A DNA stretch of 64,000 bases from Rhodanobacter sp. C03 (GTDB lineage: Bacteria > Pseudomonadota > Gammaproteobacteria > Xanthomonadales > Rhodanobacteraceae). Of this stretch, positions 1-9,377 are shown piece after piece. The stretch spans positions 310,001 through 374,000 of the forward strand of contig NZ_MUNT01000001.1 in NCBI RefSeq assembly GCF_002001175.1, written 5' to 3'. Position numbers and translations under genes: made by a program. Numbering within the stretch: the first letter of the stretch is position 1; every line of letters begins with the position of its first letter. The notes beneath the pieces are model-generated. The model had not been told where the DNA came from, ran no database searches, and was given only the letters and a program-made list of their open reading frames with translations.

Positions 1-96
1 ATATCCGCTGGCCGGATCGACCTGCAAGCCGATGCGGGCCGGCGAGTCGGTCGCGTGGTCGGTGGTGGAGACGGTTTCTGCTTGATCGGCTGACAC
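1..96 (-). CDS. N-terminal fragment of unidentified protein (runs off left edge)
   Basis: A minus-strand reading frame opens with GTG at position 96, preceded by an AGGAAGG ribosome-binding site a few bases upstream, and stays open to the window edge. It encodes 32 residues starting MSADQAETVSTTDHATD and containing PARIGLQVDP. The segment is hydrophilic, with no signal peptide or membrane helix visible. It lies downstream of the lytic transglycosylase gene on the same strand, with about 45 bases between them, so the two could be co-transcribed. The good Shine-Dalgarno and sensible amino-acid use are the only evidence. No family can be named from so little sequence. Confidence 0.45.
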   Translation of the reverse strand, partial: MSADQAETVSTTDHATDSPARIGLQVDPASGY

Positions 97-141
97 AGAA
101 CCTTCCTGCGCAGCGCATCTTTCCGTTTGCGGGATGATTGA

Positions 142-1392
142 TCAGTGCGCTGCGCTTGGCTGCGCGCGTAGCGCCGCCAACATTTTCTGTCCCGCGCGCC
201 CATCGACCGGCATGCCCAGCCGGCCCTGTTCGGTGCGGATCGCGACGCGGGTCTTGGTACCGATCAGGCCGTCGGGCGCGCCGATGTCGTAGCCACGGGC
301 TTGCAGCAGGGTTTGCAGTTCGCGGTTTTCGGCGCGGGACAGGCCGGGGTCGTCGGTGGGCCACGGCGTGACGAAGCCGATGTGATCGTTGTCGTTGCCG
401 ACCAGGGTGGACAACTGCGCGATCGCCAGCGCGTAGTTTTCGCTGGCGTTGTAGCTGTAGATGGTGTCGAAGTTCTTGCCGGTCAGGAACGCCGGGCCCT
501 GTGTTCCGGTGGGCAGCAGCAGACCGGTGTCGGGCAGATTCGGCGGCAGCGGTTTGCCGTTGGCTTGCTTGATGCCCTGCGCGATCCAGTACGCGACGTC
601 GTGCTTGCTCTTGCGGGCGGAGCTGCCCGCGTAACCGGCCGGCAGTTTTACCTCCAGCCCCCACGGCTCGCCCGTGCGGTAACCCGCCTGATGCAGGAAG
701 TTGGCGGTGGAGGCCAGCGCATCGGGCACGCTGCCGACCACGTCGCGGTGGCCGTCGCCATCGAAATCGACGGCAGTGTGCAGGAAGGTGCTGGGCATGA
801 ACTGGGTCTGCCCGAACGCGCCGGCCCATGAACCGTTGAGCTTGTCCGGTGCGATGTCGCCGTTCTGCAGGATCTGCAGCGCCGCGGCGAACTCGCCGCG
901 GAAATACGCCTGCCGCCGCCCGAAGCACGACAGCGTGCCCAGCGACTGCACCAGCGGCCGGCCGCCGGTGATCTTGCCGAAGTTGCTCTCCACGCCCCAT
1001 ACGCCGACCACGATCGCCGGATCGACGCCGTAGCGGCTCTGGATCTGGCGCAACACGGGCAGCCATTGCTGGTAGGCGGCGCGGCCATCGGCCACGCGCT
1101 CCTGGTCCACCAGCATCGCGATGTAATCCCACGCAGGCAGGGTGAATTCAGGCTGCTTGTCGAGCAGCGGCAGGATGCTGCCGTCCGGTGCGAGGTTCGT
1201 TGTGTACTGCTTCCATGTGCCATCGCTGATGCGTGCGAAGTTGTCGCCGTGCCGCAGTCCGGCCAAGCACTGGCTGAACTCGGTCTGGCTGAGTGCCGGT
1301 GGGGTCGTGTCCTGCGCCTGCACGACCGATGTCAGGCATGGCGCGATCAACAGGCAAGCAAGCGTCAAGGTGAGGCGGTATGCGTTGGGCAT
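142..1392 (-). CDS. MltB-family lytic murein transglycosylase with peptidoglycan-binding domain
   Basis: This 416-residue periplasmic enzyme should cleave the MurNAc-GlcNAc bond of peptidoglycan to give 1,6-anhydro products. Residues 1-27 form a signal peptide ending near VVQAQ. The SLT_2/MltB catalytic core follows, with the catalytic Glu at about residue 135 in GVWGVESNFG and the family signature GAFGQTQFMPSTFLHTAVDF near 191-210. About residues 345-410 are a PG_binding_1 domain (ENRELQTLLQARGYDIGAPD). No lipobox is seen, so it is probably soluble periplasmic. The start at 1392 is chosen over 1428 because AAGGA lies six bases before it and it places the signal peptide at the N-terminus. The paralogue (MltB or another SLT_2 member) is not resolved. 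Confidence 0.9.
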   Translation of the reverse strand: MPNAYRLTLTLACLLIAPCLTSVVQAQDTTPPALSQTEFSQCLAGLRHGDNFARISDGTWKQYTTNLAPDGSILPLLDKQPEFTLPAWDYIAMLVDQERVADGRAAYQQWLPVLRQIQSRYGVDPAIVVGVWGVESNFGKITGGRPLVQSLGTLSCFGRRQAYFRGEFAAALQILQNGDIAPDKLNGSWAGAFGQTQFMPSTFLHTAVDFDGDGHRDVVGSVPDALASTANFLHQAGYRTGEPWGLEVKLPAGYAGSSARKSKHDVAYWIAQGIKQANGKPLPPNLPDTGLLLPTGTQGPAFLTGKNFDTIYSYNASENYALAIAQLSTLVGNDNDHIGFVTPWPTDDPGLSRAENRELQTLLQARGYDIGAPDGLIGTKTRVAIRTEQGRLGMPVDGRAGQKMLAALRAQPSAAH

Positions 1393-1466
1393 CGGGCATC
1401 CTTGTACAGCTGACGGTAGTGCAAGCAACGATCATAGCGGCTTGCACTGGGTAGCTTGAATGCTCG

Positions 1467-2834
1467 TCAGTACGCGAACTCGCGGAACACCGGATCGACG
1501 CTGCCGTTCCAGGCGCCGTGGAACAGTTCCAGCTTGCGTTCGGCCGGGGTCTGGTTGGCCTGCACGATCTCGATCATCGGTTCCAGGAAGATGCTCTCGT
1601 CGGCGCCGTTCTTGTTGAGGCGGGCGCGACGCTTGAGGCCGTGGCCGGCGATCTTCAGTGCTTCTTCGGCGAGGTCGCGCACGGTGCCGTTGCGGAACGG
1701 CAGCTTCAGCGCATGCTTCGGCACGCCATCGCGCAGCGCGTGGCGCTCCTCGCGGCTGAAGTCCTTGACCAGATCCCATGCCGCATCCAGCGCTTCGTCG
1801 TCATACAGCAGGCCGACCCAGAACGCGGGCAGCGCGCACAGCCTGTTCCACGGGCCGCCGTCGGCACCGCGCATTTCCAGGTACTGCTTGAGGCGAACCT
1901 CGGGGAATGCGGTGGTGAGATGGTCGGCGAAGTCCTTCATGTTCGCCTTGGCGCCTGGCAGCATCGGCAGTTCGCCGGCCATGAACTTCTTGAAATCCTG
2001 TCCTGCGAGGTCGAGGTAGTTGCCCTCCTGCAGGCTGAAATACATCGGCACGTCGAGGATGTAGTCGACGTAACGCTCGTAGCCGAAACCATCGGCGAAA
2101 ACGAAGTCGAGCATGCCGGTGCGGTCCTTGTCGGTATCGGTCCAGATGTGCGAGCGATACGACAGATAGCCGTTTGGACGTCCTTCGGTGAACGGCGAAT
2201 CGGCGAACAGCGCGGTGGCGATCGGCTGCAGCGCCAGGCTCACGCGGAACTTCTTGATCATGTCCGCTTCGCTGGAGAAATCCAGGTTCACCTGCACCGT
2301 GCAGGTGCGCGTCATCATGTCCAGGCCGAGCGAGCCAACCTTGGGCATATATTCGCGCATGATCTTGTAGCGGCCCTTCGGCATCCACGGCATCTCGTCG
2401 CGGCGCCACTTCGGCTGGAAGCCCATGCCGAGGAAGCCGAGGCCCATGCCGTCGGCGATCGAGCGCACTTCCTCCAGATGCGAGTTCACCTCGCAGCAGG
2501 TCTGGTGGATCGTCTCCAGCGGCGCGCCGGACAGCTCCAGCTGGCCGGCCGGCTCCAGCGTGATCGAGGCCTTGTCGCGCGACAGCGCTACTGGGTTCTC
2601 GCCTTCGCGGGCCACGTCCCAGCCGTAGCGGGTAGCAATGGTTTCCAGCAGCAGCTTGATGCCGCGATCACCCTCGAAGGTCGGCGGACGCAGGCTGTCG
2701 GTGAGGAAGCCGAACTTCTCGTGCTCGGTGCCGATGCGCCACGCCTCGCGCGGCTTCTCGCCGGCAGCGAGGTAATCGGTCAACTGCTGGCGGTCCCGGA
2801 TCGGGGTGCTCTTGACGGCACTGGGTATGGACAC
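1467..2834 (-). CDS. gshA: glutamate-cysteine ligase, plant/alphaproteobacterial type (GCS2)
   Basis: This ATP-dependent ligase joins glutamate and cysteine to gamma-glutamylcysteine, the first step of glutathione synthesis in the cytosol. The roughly 455-residue protein carries the hallmarks of the Xanthomonas/plant class rather than the E. coli class: [12 protein letters not shown] near the N-terminus, [20 protein letters not shown], and [20 protein letters not shown]. The frame is open back to 3011, but GTG at 2834 ([11 protein letters not shown]) has a GCGAGG ribosome-binding site about eight bases upstream and avoids overlapping the ankyrin gene, so I prefer it. It sits between a lytic transglycosylase and the ankyrin gene on the same strand. 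gshB is not in the window. Confidence 0.93.
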   Translation of the reverse strand: MSIPSAVKSTPIRDRQQLTDYLAAGEKPREAWRIGTEHEKFGFLTDSLRPPTFEGDRGIKLLLETIATRYGWDVAREGENPVALSRDKASITLEPAGQLELSGAPLETIHQTCCEVNSHLEEVRSIADGMGLGFLGMGFQPKWRRDEMPWMPKGRYKIMREYMPKVGSLGLDMMTRTCTVQVNLDFSSEADMIKKFRVSLALQPIATALFADSPFTEGRPNGYLSYRSHIWTDTDKDRTGMLDFVFADGFGYERYVDYILDVPMYFSLQEGNYLDLAGQDFKKFMAGELPMLPGAKANMKDFADHLTTAFPEVRLKQYLEMRGADGGPWNRLCALPAFWVGLLYDDEALDAAWDLVKDFSREERHALRDGVPKHALKLPFRNGTVRDLAEEALKIAGHGLKRRARLNKNGADESIFLEPMIEIVQANQTPAERKLELFHGAWNGSVDPVFREFAY

Positions 2835-2982
2835 GGGCAAAGCCTCGCTGGGTGAGCGAGTCACTATGGGGGTGTTGCGTGACAACGAAAAGGGGGTGAG
2901 GGCAAATAATTGGACGGGGCGGTACAGATGGTGCGGTACGGCGATTCGTTGGAAGTGCCGATGGCGCGCCCGGGAGCAACCG

Positions 2983-3918
2983 TCAGTGGGCGTGTGCACT
3001 CGCCGTGTCAAACGCAGGGCAGATCAGTCGGGCGACCAGATCATCGGGCAGATTTTTGCGGCGACCGACCTCGGCGTCGGTGGGCAACACCCTCTTCTGC
3101 TTGTGATGCTTGGTCTGGTACGCGTCGATTCGCTGCTGGCGGCTTCGATATTCGGCACAGGGGTCGGCGCCATGATCCAGCAAGAGCGTCACCATGGCTG
3201 CGTTGCCCCCGGCGATGGCCGTAATCAGTCCGTCGGAAGAGTCGCCCAAGGCGATCGAGGGGTCGGCACCGTGATCGAGCAGACGTTTGACGATGACCGG
3301 ATCGTCAGCGATCACCGCCATGACCATGACATCGTTGCTATGTGTAGTCCGTGCTTTCAGGTTGGCGTGGTGGCTCAACGCGACATCCAATGTCGTCAGA
3401 TCGCTGCATTGCGCTGCGATGGTCGCTACGGGACCCTCGGGGCGGCCGTCGAACAGAAAATCTGCGTCCAGCAAGCGTGCTGTCTTCGGGTCTGGATCGA
3501 CGCTATCCCATTTAGGATCCTTCTTCACTTCAGCCAAGAGCTGATCGCGAAACTTGCGGTCGAGGGCAGGCAGCGTTCCCTGAGCATCGATCAAGGCGCC
3601 ATCGTCCAGCAGGCCAGCCACCATGGCAGGCTCTCTCGCGTAGGCCGCGATGATCAATGCGGTTTGCCGCCAACGCACTGCATCGCCCTTATTCATTTCG
3701 ATCAGCTGCTGACGTACTTGCGGCAACTTGCCGTCTATCACATTCAGCATCAGGGTGTTGATGGCAGGAGGCGCATCGAAAACGCCGTGCAGCGCAATCT
3801 TGCGTATGAGGGCGGTCTGATATGGGCATATCTGTGCCAGCGGAAAAGGTTTCTGATCGGCTGCGGCCGACCCTGCGAGTAACAGTCCAAGCACAAGCAA
3901 CGTAACACGCAAAAGCAT
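2983..3918 (-). CDS. secreted ankyrin-repeat protein
   Basis: The protein is 311 residues with a typical signal peptide ([20 protein letters not shown]), so it is predicted periplasmic. Several ankyrin repeats are readable, including [20 protein letters not shown] with [10 protein letters not shown], and [20 protein letters not shown] with GADPC. ATG at 3918 is favoured over 3984 because it starts the signal peptide and has a GGGGAA ribosome-binding site. The C-terminus is basic and contains a few cysteines. Ankyrin repeats mediate protein-protein contacts, and periplasmic ankyrin proteins in proteobacteria (AnkB type) have been tied to catalase or stress functions. Nothing here fixes a partner. 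Position next to gshA hints at an oxidative-stress context, but that is inference. Confidence 0.75.
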   Translation of the reverse strand: MLLRVTLLVLGLLLAGSAAADQKPFPLAQICPYQTALIRKIALHGVFDAPPAINTLMLNVIDGKLPQVRQQLIEMNKGDAVRWRQTALIIAAYAREPAMVAGLLDDGALIDAQGTLPALDRKFRDQLLAEVKKDPKWDSVDPDPKTARLLDADFLFDGRPEGPVATIAAQCSDLTTLDVALSHHANLKARTTHSNDVMVMAVIADDPVIVKRLLDHGADPSIALGDSSDGLITAIAGGNAAMVTLLLDHGADPCAEYRSRQQRIDAYQTKHHKQKRVLPTDAEVGRRKNLPDDLVARLICPAFDTASAHAH

Positions 3919-3988
3919 AAGTGTTTCCCCTTGGACTTCCGGCCGATTGCAGCCGAAGGAGGGCACTTCCGCAAGTGCGCACAAAGAG

Positions 3989-4013
3989 AAAGGCCGGCGA
4001 AGAGCCGGCCTTT
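3989..4013 (-). terminator. intrinsic terminator of rho
   Basis: A perfect 10-bp stem (AAAGGCCGGC / GCCGGCCTTT) with a 5-base loop sits 24 bases past the rho stop. Read on the minus strand it is followed by TTTCTCTTTGT, a U-rich tail. The ankyrin gene reads away from it on the same strand, so it should isolate that gene from rho. Confidence 0.8.
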
Positions 4014-4036
4014 CTGGGTGATGCGATGAAGCGGGA

Positions 4037-5923
4037 TCAGCGCTTCATCGAATTGAAGAACTCGTCATTCGACTTGGTGTTCTTCATCTTGTCGAGCATG
4101 AACTCCATTGCGGAGAGCTCGTCCATCGGGTGCAGCAGTTTGCGCAGGATCCAGATCTTGGCCAGCATGTCCGGCTCGATCAGCAGATCCTCGCGGCGGG
4201 TGCCGGAGCGGTTGATGTCGATTGCCGGGTACACGCGCTTTTCGGAGATGCGGCGGCTCAGGTGCACTTCCATGTTGCCGGTGCCCTTGAACTCCTCGTA
4301 GATCACCTCGTCCATCTTGCTGCCGGTTTCGGTCAGCGCGGTGGCGATGATGGTCAGCGAACCGCCTTCTTCGACGTTACGCGCTGCGCCGAAGAAACGC
4401 TTCGGGCGCTGCAGCGCATTCGCGTCGACACCGCCGGTGAGTACCTTGCCGGAGCTCGGCACCACGGTGTTGTAGGCGCGGGCGAGGCGGGTGATCGAGT
4501 CGAGCAGGATCACCACGTCCTTCTTGTGCTCGACCAGGCGCTTGGCGCGCTCGATCACCATCTCGGCGACCTGCACGTGGCGCACGGCCGGCTCGTCGAA
4601 CGTCGAGGAGATGACTTCGGCGCGCACGGTGCGGGCGATTTCGGTCACTTCCTCCGGACGCTCGTCGATCAACAGCATGATCAGGTGCGCGTCGGGATGG
4701 TTGTAGGTAATCGCCTGGGCGATGTTCTGCAGCATCATCGTCTTGCCGGACTTCGGCTGGGAGACGATCAGGCCACGCTGGCCGCGGCCGATCGGCGCGA
4801 TCAGGTCGAGGATGCGGCCGGTGATGTCCTCGCTCGAACCGTTGCCGCGCTCCAGCTTGAACGACTTGCGCGGGAACAGCGGGGTGAGGTTCTCGAACAG
4901 CATCTTGTTCTTCGACGCTTCCGGCGGATCGCCGTTGATGTCGTCGACACGCAGCATCGCGAAATAACGCTCGCCTTCCTTCGGATGGCGCACACGGCCG
5001 GTGATGTAGTCGCCGGTGCGCAGGTTGAAGCGGCGGATCTGGCTGGGCGACACGTAGATGTCATCGGGGCCGGCCAGGTAGGACTCGTCGGCCGAACGCA
5101 GGAAGCCGAAGCCGTCCTGCAGGATTTCCAGCACGCCTTCGGCCCAGATGCCGCCGCCTGAGCGTGCGTGCGCCTTGAGCACGTTGAAGATCACGTCCTG
5201 CTTGCGGGCGCGGGCGATGCCTTCGTGCAGGCCCAGCGACTCGGCGAATTCCAGCAGCTGGATCGCGTTCTTGCGCTTCAGTTCGGTGAGGTTGATGACG
5301 CGATCATTGCTGCCCGGATCGGCGTTGTCGTCATCCACCGGCAGGCCGTTCGGGTTGGGGCGCTGATGCTGCGGACGTGGCTGCTGCGGGTTCGGATTCG
5401 GATTGCCACCGCGCTCGTTGCGCCGGCGACGGCCACGGCCGTCGCGACCTTCGCGAGGACCATTGTTGGGGTTGTTCGGGTTCGGGCCTGGGTTCTGGCC
5501 CTGGCCGCCCTGATTCGGGTTCTGGCCCTGGTTCGGGTTTTGCGCCTGGGCCTGGTTCTGGCTCTGACCTTGGCCCTGATTCGGGTTCGACGCCGGATCC
5601 TGATTCTGGTTCTGGCCCTGGTAAGCGGCAGGCTCGCGCGGTTCCTGCGGCGCCCGCTGCGGTGATGTTTCGTTACGTGGCGCTGGCGCCTGGGTTGCCT
5701 GCGCTGGCGTCGGCCGTTCGGCTGGTGCCGGGGGCGGCGCTGACGCGGCGGCGGATGGCGTCTTGTCGCTCATTGCTGCTTTTTCTGCGTTGGCCGCTGC
5801 AATCGCCGCCGCCGTGCGGCGCGGCGCGCGGGGGCGCGGCTCGGGCTTGCCTTCGGCAGCAGGGCTGGTATCGGCGCGCTTGGCGTCGTTCGGGATGTTG
5901 TTTTCGTTATCGGACACGGGCAA
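4037..5923 (-). CDS. rho: transcription termination factor Rho with long Q/N/P-rich N-terminal extension
   Basis: Rho is a hexameric RNA-dependent ATPase that ends transcription. This copy has 628 residues, against about 419 in E. coli. The conserved body starts near residue 208 (Rho_[19 protein letters not shown]), continues through the cold-shock-like RNA-binding domain ([16 protein letters not shown]), and ends with the ATPase (Walker A in [10 protein letters not shown], Walker B-like [16 protein letters not shown]). The first 200 residues are an Ala/Pro-rich stretch, then about residues 101-155 almost purely Q, N, G and P, then a [13 protein letters not shown] patch, then another N/P/Q stretch. 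Extended Rho proteins are known in Xanthomonadales and Actinobacteria. Gene order rhlB <> trxA-rho is conserved. An intrinsic terminator follows. Confidence 0.97.
   Translation of the reverse strand: MPVSDNENNIPNDAKRADTSPAAEGKPEPRPRAPRRTAAAIAAANAEKAAMSDKTPSAAASAPPPAPAERPTPAQATQAPAPRNETSPQRAPQEPREPAAYQGQNQNQDPASNPNQGQGQSQNQAQAQNPNQGQNPNQGGQGQNPGPNPNNPNNGPREGRDGRGRRRRNERGGNPNPNPQQPRPQHQRPNPNGLPVDDDNADPGSNDRVINLTELKRKNAIQLLEFAESLGLHEGIARARKQDVIFNVLKAHARSGGGIWAEGVLEILQDGFGFLRSADESYLAGPDDIYVSPSQIRRFNLRTGDYITGRVRHPKEGERYFAMLRVDDINGDPPEASKNKMLFENLTPLFPRKSFKLERGNGSSEDITGRILDLIAPIGRGQRGLIVSQPKSGKTMMLQNIAQAITYNHPDAHLIMLLIDERPEEVTEIARTVRAEVISSTFDEPAVRHVQVAEMVIERAKRLVEHKKDVVILLDSITRLARAYNTVVPSSGKVLTGGVDANALQRPKRFFGAARNVEEGGSLTIIATALTETGSKMDEVIYEEFKGTGNMEVHLSRRISEKRVYPAIDINRSGTRREDLLIEPDMLAKIWILRKLLHPMDELSAMEFMLDKMKNTKSNDEFFNSMKR
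5345..5623 (-). repeat. imperfect short repeats encoding the Q/N/P-rich segment of Rho
   Basis: Within rho, residues of about 101-193 are coded by degenerate short repeats. On the plus strand, units such as GGTTCTGGCCCTG and GATTCGGGTT recur with small changes. They encode repeated NQGQ, NPNQ and QNQ units. Such tandem units are prone to length change by slippage, so the segment may vary in length between strains. Confidence 0.7.
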
Positions 5924-6049
5924 TCCTCGCGGGGCGCCGTTGAATTACAGGAGGGAGGGTGTGCGTCGCGCGGAAGGCGCAAGGGGACAGGACTGTCCCG
6001 ACGGACGCGATGAATCTAGCACCCGCTGCGTATCGGCGTAAAGCCTCGC

Positions 6050-6078
6050 AAGCCGGCCGGGCAATGCCGGGCCGGCTT
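6050..6078 (-). terminator. hairpin between trxA and rho
   Basis: A 9-bp perfect outer stem (AAGCCGGCC / GGCCGGCTT) with a short inner stem lies 27 bases after the trxA stop. The U-tract on the minus strand is poor (CTTGCGAGGCTTT), so it may be a weak terminator or attenuator that partly uncouples trxA from rho, or an RNA 3'-end stabiliser. Confidence 0.55.
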
Positions 6079-6104
6079 CATGCAGCGGATTTGGAGCAGG
6101 TGGA

Positions 6105-6431
6105 TCAGATGGCCTTGTCGATCATCTGGGTCAGCTGACCCTTGCTGACGGCGCCGATCTGGGTCGCCTCGACCTTGCCGTTCTTGAACACCATCAGGGT
6201 CGGGATGCCGCGCACGCCATAGGCTCGCGGGGTCTGCTGGTTCTGGTCGATGTTGACCTTGACGATGCGCAGCTTGCCTTCGTACTGCACGGCCAGCTCA
6301 TCCAGCATCGGCGCGATGGCCTTGCACGGACCGCACCATTCCGCCCAGAAATCCAGCAGCACCGGAGTTTCGGATTTGAGCACCTGCTCGTCGAAGGCGT
6401 CGTCATTCACATGGGTAATCAGGTCGCTCAC
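6105..6431 (-). CDS. trxA: thioredoxin 1
   Basis: A 108-residue cytosolic dithiol-disulfide oxidoreductase that reduces protein disulfides and supplies electrons to ribonucleotide reductase, among others. The active site reads [16 protein letters not shown], and [16 protein letters not shown] carries the conserved cis-proline loop. The frame is open upstream to 6557, but GTG at 6431 ([13 protein letters not shown]) has a GGAG ribosome-binding site and gives the normal thioredoxin length (E. coli 109). It precedes rho on the same strand and is divergent from rhlB, the same arrangement as in E. coli. Confidence 0.96.
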   Translation of the reverse strand: MSDLITHVNDDAFDEQVLKSETPVLLDFWAEWCGPCKAIAPMLDELAVQYEGKLRIVKVNIDQNQQTPRAYGVRGIPTLMVFKNGKVEATQIGAVSKGQLTQMIDKAI

Positions 6432-6823
6432 CGGGGATCTCCGTGGCTGGGGGCGCAAAACGTGCGGGGTGACTAAAGTGGGGTGGCAAACTCGGGAAAA
6501 CAAGGAGATAGCGACCGTGAGGCCGTCATCAGCTACACTCAGGCGCCCATGAAGCATGGGTTGAACAGGAAGAGGGCATGCCGTGACGGCAAGTCTTCAT
6601 TCCAGCGCAACTCCGGGCACGATTCAAGGGCAGCTTGCACAGCTGCCCGTCAGACCGCCGGCAAATACGGCGTCGCCAGCCGCGGCGCGACCTTGTTGAC
6701 CCTGACATTGAGCCGCTTCGCTGCGCATCGCGCACCCGTCCTGCGCCGCCCTCCGCCGACCTTCGGCGTCTGAAGCGGCTGCAGCGCATCCCGCCGCCGT
6801 CAGGCAAGGTTACCCATCCGCAT
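6432..6823. promoter_or_regulatory. divergent trxA / rhlB intergenic region
   Basis: About 390 bases without a supported gene separate the divergent trxA and rhlB. It must hold promoters for both. Only weak sigma-70-like matches are visible (a TACACT at 6534-6539 without a good -35 box). Open frames here read into rhlB and lack ribosome-binding sites. I see no riboswitch or small RNA I could defend. Confidence 0.4.
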
Positions 6824-8578
6824 ATGTCACAAACCGTACTCACCGACACTTTCTTCACCAATTTCGATCTTCAACCGTTGCTGCAGCAAGGCCTGGACGA
6901 CAGCGGCTTCACCCGCTGCACGCCGATCCAGGAAATGACCCTGCCGCTGGCACTGGCCGGCCGCGACGTCGCTGGCCAGGCACAGACCGGCACCGGCAAG
7001 ACCTGCGCCTTCCTGGTCGCGCTGATGAATCGCCTGCTGACCACGCCGGCCGTGGCCGACCGCAAGGACAGCGATCCGCGCGCACTGATCATCGCGCCGA
7101 CGCGCGAGCTGGCGATCCAGATCGAGAAGGACGCCAAGGCGATCGGCCGCCACACGGGCCTGCGCAGCGCACTGATCTACGGCGGCGTCGATTACGACAA
7201 GCAGCGCCAGCAATTGAAAGATGGCTGCGACATCATCATCGCCACCCCAGGTCGCATGCTCGACTACCACAAGCAGGGCGTGTTCAGCCTCAACAGCGTC
7301 GAAGTGATGGTGATCGACGAAGCCGATCGCATGTTCGATCTCGGCTTCATCAAGGACGTGCGCTTCATCTTCCGCCGGCTGCCGCCACGCGAGCAGCGTC
7401 AGGTGCTGCTGTTCTCCGCCACTCTGTCACACCGCGTGCTGGAGCTGGCCTACGAGCACATGCACAACGCCGAGAAGCTGGTGGTGGAGAGCGACAACGT
7501 CACCGCCGACAAGGTGCGCCAGCTGGTCTACTTCCCTGCGAAAGAAGAGAAGATGCCGCTGCTGCTGAATCTGCTCGATCGCACCAAGCCGAGCCGCAGC
7601 ATCATCTTCGTCAATACCAAGGCCGCCGCCGAGCGCATCACCGAACGGGTCAAGCGCCACGGCTGCCGCGTCGGCGCGATCTCCGGCGATGTGCCGCAGC
7701 TGAAGCGGCAGAAGCTGCTGCAGCGTTTCCAGGACGGCCAGCTGGACATCCTGGTGGCCACCGACGTGGCCGCACGCGGTCTGCACATTCCGGCGGTCAG
7801 CCATGTCTTCAATTACGACCTGCCGCACGAAGCGGAGGATTACGTGCACCGCATCGGCCGTACCGCGCGACTCGGTGCCGAGGGTGACGCGATCAGCTTC
7901 GCCTGCGATCTGTACGCAATGTCGTTGCCGGAAATCGAGACCTATATCGGTCAGAGCATTCCGGTCGCGTCGATGGATCCGGAACTGTTGATCATGCCCA
8001 AGCCGCATGCAATCGATGCCGAGTTCGCCGCGAATGCGGCGGCCGACAGCGCCGCCTTCGGCGATGTAGTGGCGCCGCGTCCGGGCGAGGCGCCGCGTCG
8101 CTCTGGTGGCTCCAGCCGCAGCGGCGAGCGCAGTGGTGCCGGCCGTACCGGATCTTCGCGTCCGCCGCGCGAGCGCAAGCCGTTCGTACCCGTCGTCGAC
8201 GGCGGTGTCGCGACCGAGCAGCCGGTGGCCGTGGCCGTGCACCAGACCGAGGCAGCTCCGGCGGCTGACGGCAGCGTCGCTGCCGAAGGTGCACGCAAGC
8301 CGCGTCGTCGTCGTGGCGGCCGCAATCGTCGTCGCGAAGGCGCGCCAACCGATGGCGTCGAGACGAACGGTCACACCACCGCCGTGGCCGAGGGCAACCG
8401 TGCGCCGCGGGGCGAGCGTCGTCCGCCGCGCGAGCGCAATGCGACGGAGTCCACCGGCAGCACCCACAACCGGCCGTCGCGGCAGGTCGCGGTGACCTCC
8501 GGCAAGACCGGCGAACACGCCCATCCGAAAAAGCCCGGCTTGTTCCGCCGGCTGACCCGGCTGTTCACCGGCCGCTGA
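6824..8578 (+). CDS. rhlB: ATP-dependent DEAD-box RNA helicase RhlB
   Basis: A 584-residue RNA helicase, in E. coli a degradosome component that unwinds mRNA for RNase E/PNPase. The two RecA-like domains occupy about residues 1-400: the Q-motif region GFTRCTPIQ, motif I AQTGTGKT, motif [12 protein letters not shown], motif III FSATLS, motif [11 protein letters not shown] and motif [12 protein letters not shown]. The remaining 180 or so residues are a disordered, Arg/Pro/Ala-rich tail with [18 protein letters not shown] and a basic C-terminus ([14 protein letters not shown]). ATG at 6824 ([16 protein letters not shown]) is the conserved start; the frame extends upstream to 6635 with unrelated sequence. 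It is divergent from trxA-rho. Confidence 0.95.
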   Translation: MSQTVLTDTFFTNFDLQPLLQQGLDDSGFTRCTPIQEMTLPLALAGRDVAGQAQTGTGKTCAFLVALMNRLLTTPAVADRKDSDPRALIIAPTRELAIQIEKDAKAIGRHTGLRSALIYGGVDYDKQRQQLKDGCDIIIATPGRMLDYHKQGVFSLNSVEVMVIDEADRMFDLGFIKDVRFIFRRLPPREQRQVLLFSATLSHRVLELAYEHMHNAEKLVVESDNVTADKVRQLVYFPAKEEKMPLLLNLLDRTKPSRSIIFVNTKAAAERITERVKRHGCRVGAISGDVPQLKRQKLLQRFQDGQLDILVATDVAARGLHIPAVSHVFNYDLPHEAEDYVHRIGRTARLGAEGDAISFACDLYAMSLPEIETYIGQSIPVASMDPELLIMPKPHAIDAEFAANAAADSAAFGDVVAPRPGEAPRRSGGSSRSGERSGAGRTGSSRPPRERKPFVPVVDGGVATEQPVAVAVHQTEAAPAADGSVAAEGARKPRRRRGGRNRRREGAPTDGVETNGHTTAVAEGNRAPRGERRPPRERNATESTGSTHNRPSRQVAVTSGKTGEHAHPKKPGLFRRLTRLFTGR

Positions 8579-8585
8579 GCGCATC

Positions 8586-8614
8586 GATCGCCACGGGCTG
8601 AACTCGTGGCGATC
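8586..8614 (+). terminator. hairpin downstream of rhlB
   Basis: A perfect 10-bp inverted repeat (GATCGCCACG / CGTGGCGATC) with a 9-base loop begins eight bases after the rhlB stop. There is no U-tract after it, so it is either a weak terminator or a 3'-end protective structure. Confidence 0.5.
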
Positions 8615-8699
8615 AGCGGACGCATGAAGTCCGCATCTTGATGCCGGCTTCCCTTATCCTTGGCGCTGATATGACGGCACGCAGGCTCGGGGATACTCG

Positions 8700-9377
8700 G
8701 TGATCCATTTTGATCAAGTCAGCAAGCGCTACGAAGGTGGCCATGAGGCGCTCTCGCAGCTTTCGTTCGAGGTGCCGACCGGCGAGATGGCCTTCATCAC
8801 CGGTCACTCCGGTGCCGGCAAGAGCACCCTGCTCAAGCTGCTGGGTCTGATCGAGCGGCCCTCGCACGGCACGATCAGCATGGACGGCAAGAGTCTGTCG
8901 AAGATCCGCCGCAGCGGCATTCCGAAATGGCGACGGCAGCTCGGCATGGTGTTCCAGGATCACCGCCTGCTGATGGAACGCACGGTATTTGCCAACGTCG
9001 AACTGCCGCTCGTGATCGGCGGCATCGCCAAGCCCGAGCGCGCCAGACGCGTACGCGCGGCGCTGGAGAAGGTCGGCCTGCTTGCCTACGAACGCCAGCT
9101 GCCGGACACCCTGTCTGCTGGCGAGCAGCAGCGCGTCGGCATTGCCCGCGCGATCGTCGCGCGTCCGACCTTGCTGATTGCCGACGAACCGACCGGTAAC
9201 CTCGATCCGCAACTGGCGGTGGAGATCATGGGCCTGTTCGGCGAGTTTCAGCAGGTCGGCACCACCGTACTGGTCGCCAGTCACGACCTGCCGCTGATCA
9301 AACGCATGAAGAAGCGCGTGATCGTGCTCGACCATGGCCGGCTGGTTGCTGACCTGGCAGCGCAGGAGGTGCTGTGA
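8700..9377 (+). CDS. ftsE: cell division ATP-binding protein FtsE
   Basis: A 225-residue ABC ATPase that with FtsX forms the divisome complex coupling FtsZ to septal peptidoglycan hydrolysis through EnvC-type activators. It shows Walker A GHSGAGKST, the family Q-loop VFQDHRLLMER, signature LSAGEQQRVGIARA and Walker B LLIADEPTGNLDP. The start is GTG at 8700 with GGGG upstream. The stop codon overlaps the ftsX start. An EnvC homologue, the expected downstream effector, lies at 22.8-24.1 kb. Confidence 0.96.
   Translation: MIHFDQVSKRYEGGHEALSQLSFEVPTGEMAFITGHSGAGKSTLLKLLGLIERPSHGTISMDGKSLSKIRRSGIPKWRRQLGMVFQDHRLLMERTVFANVELPLVIGGIAKPERARRVRAALEKVGLLAYERQLPDTLSAGEQQRVGIARAIVARPTLLIADEPTGNLDPQLAVEIMGLFGEFQQVGTTVLVASHDLPLIKRMKKRVIVLDHGRLVADLAAQEVL

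Noticed and set aside
1518-2855. A 445-residue plus-strand frame opposite gshA.
   Set aside because: Antisense shadow with no motif; gshA on the minus strand is unambiguous.
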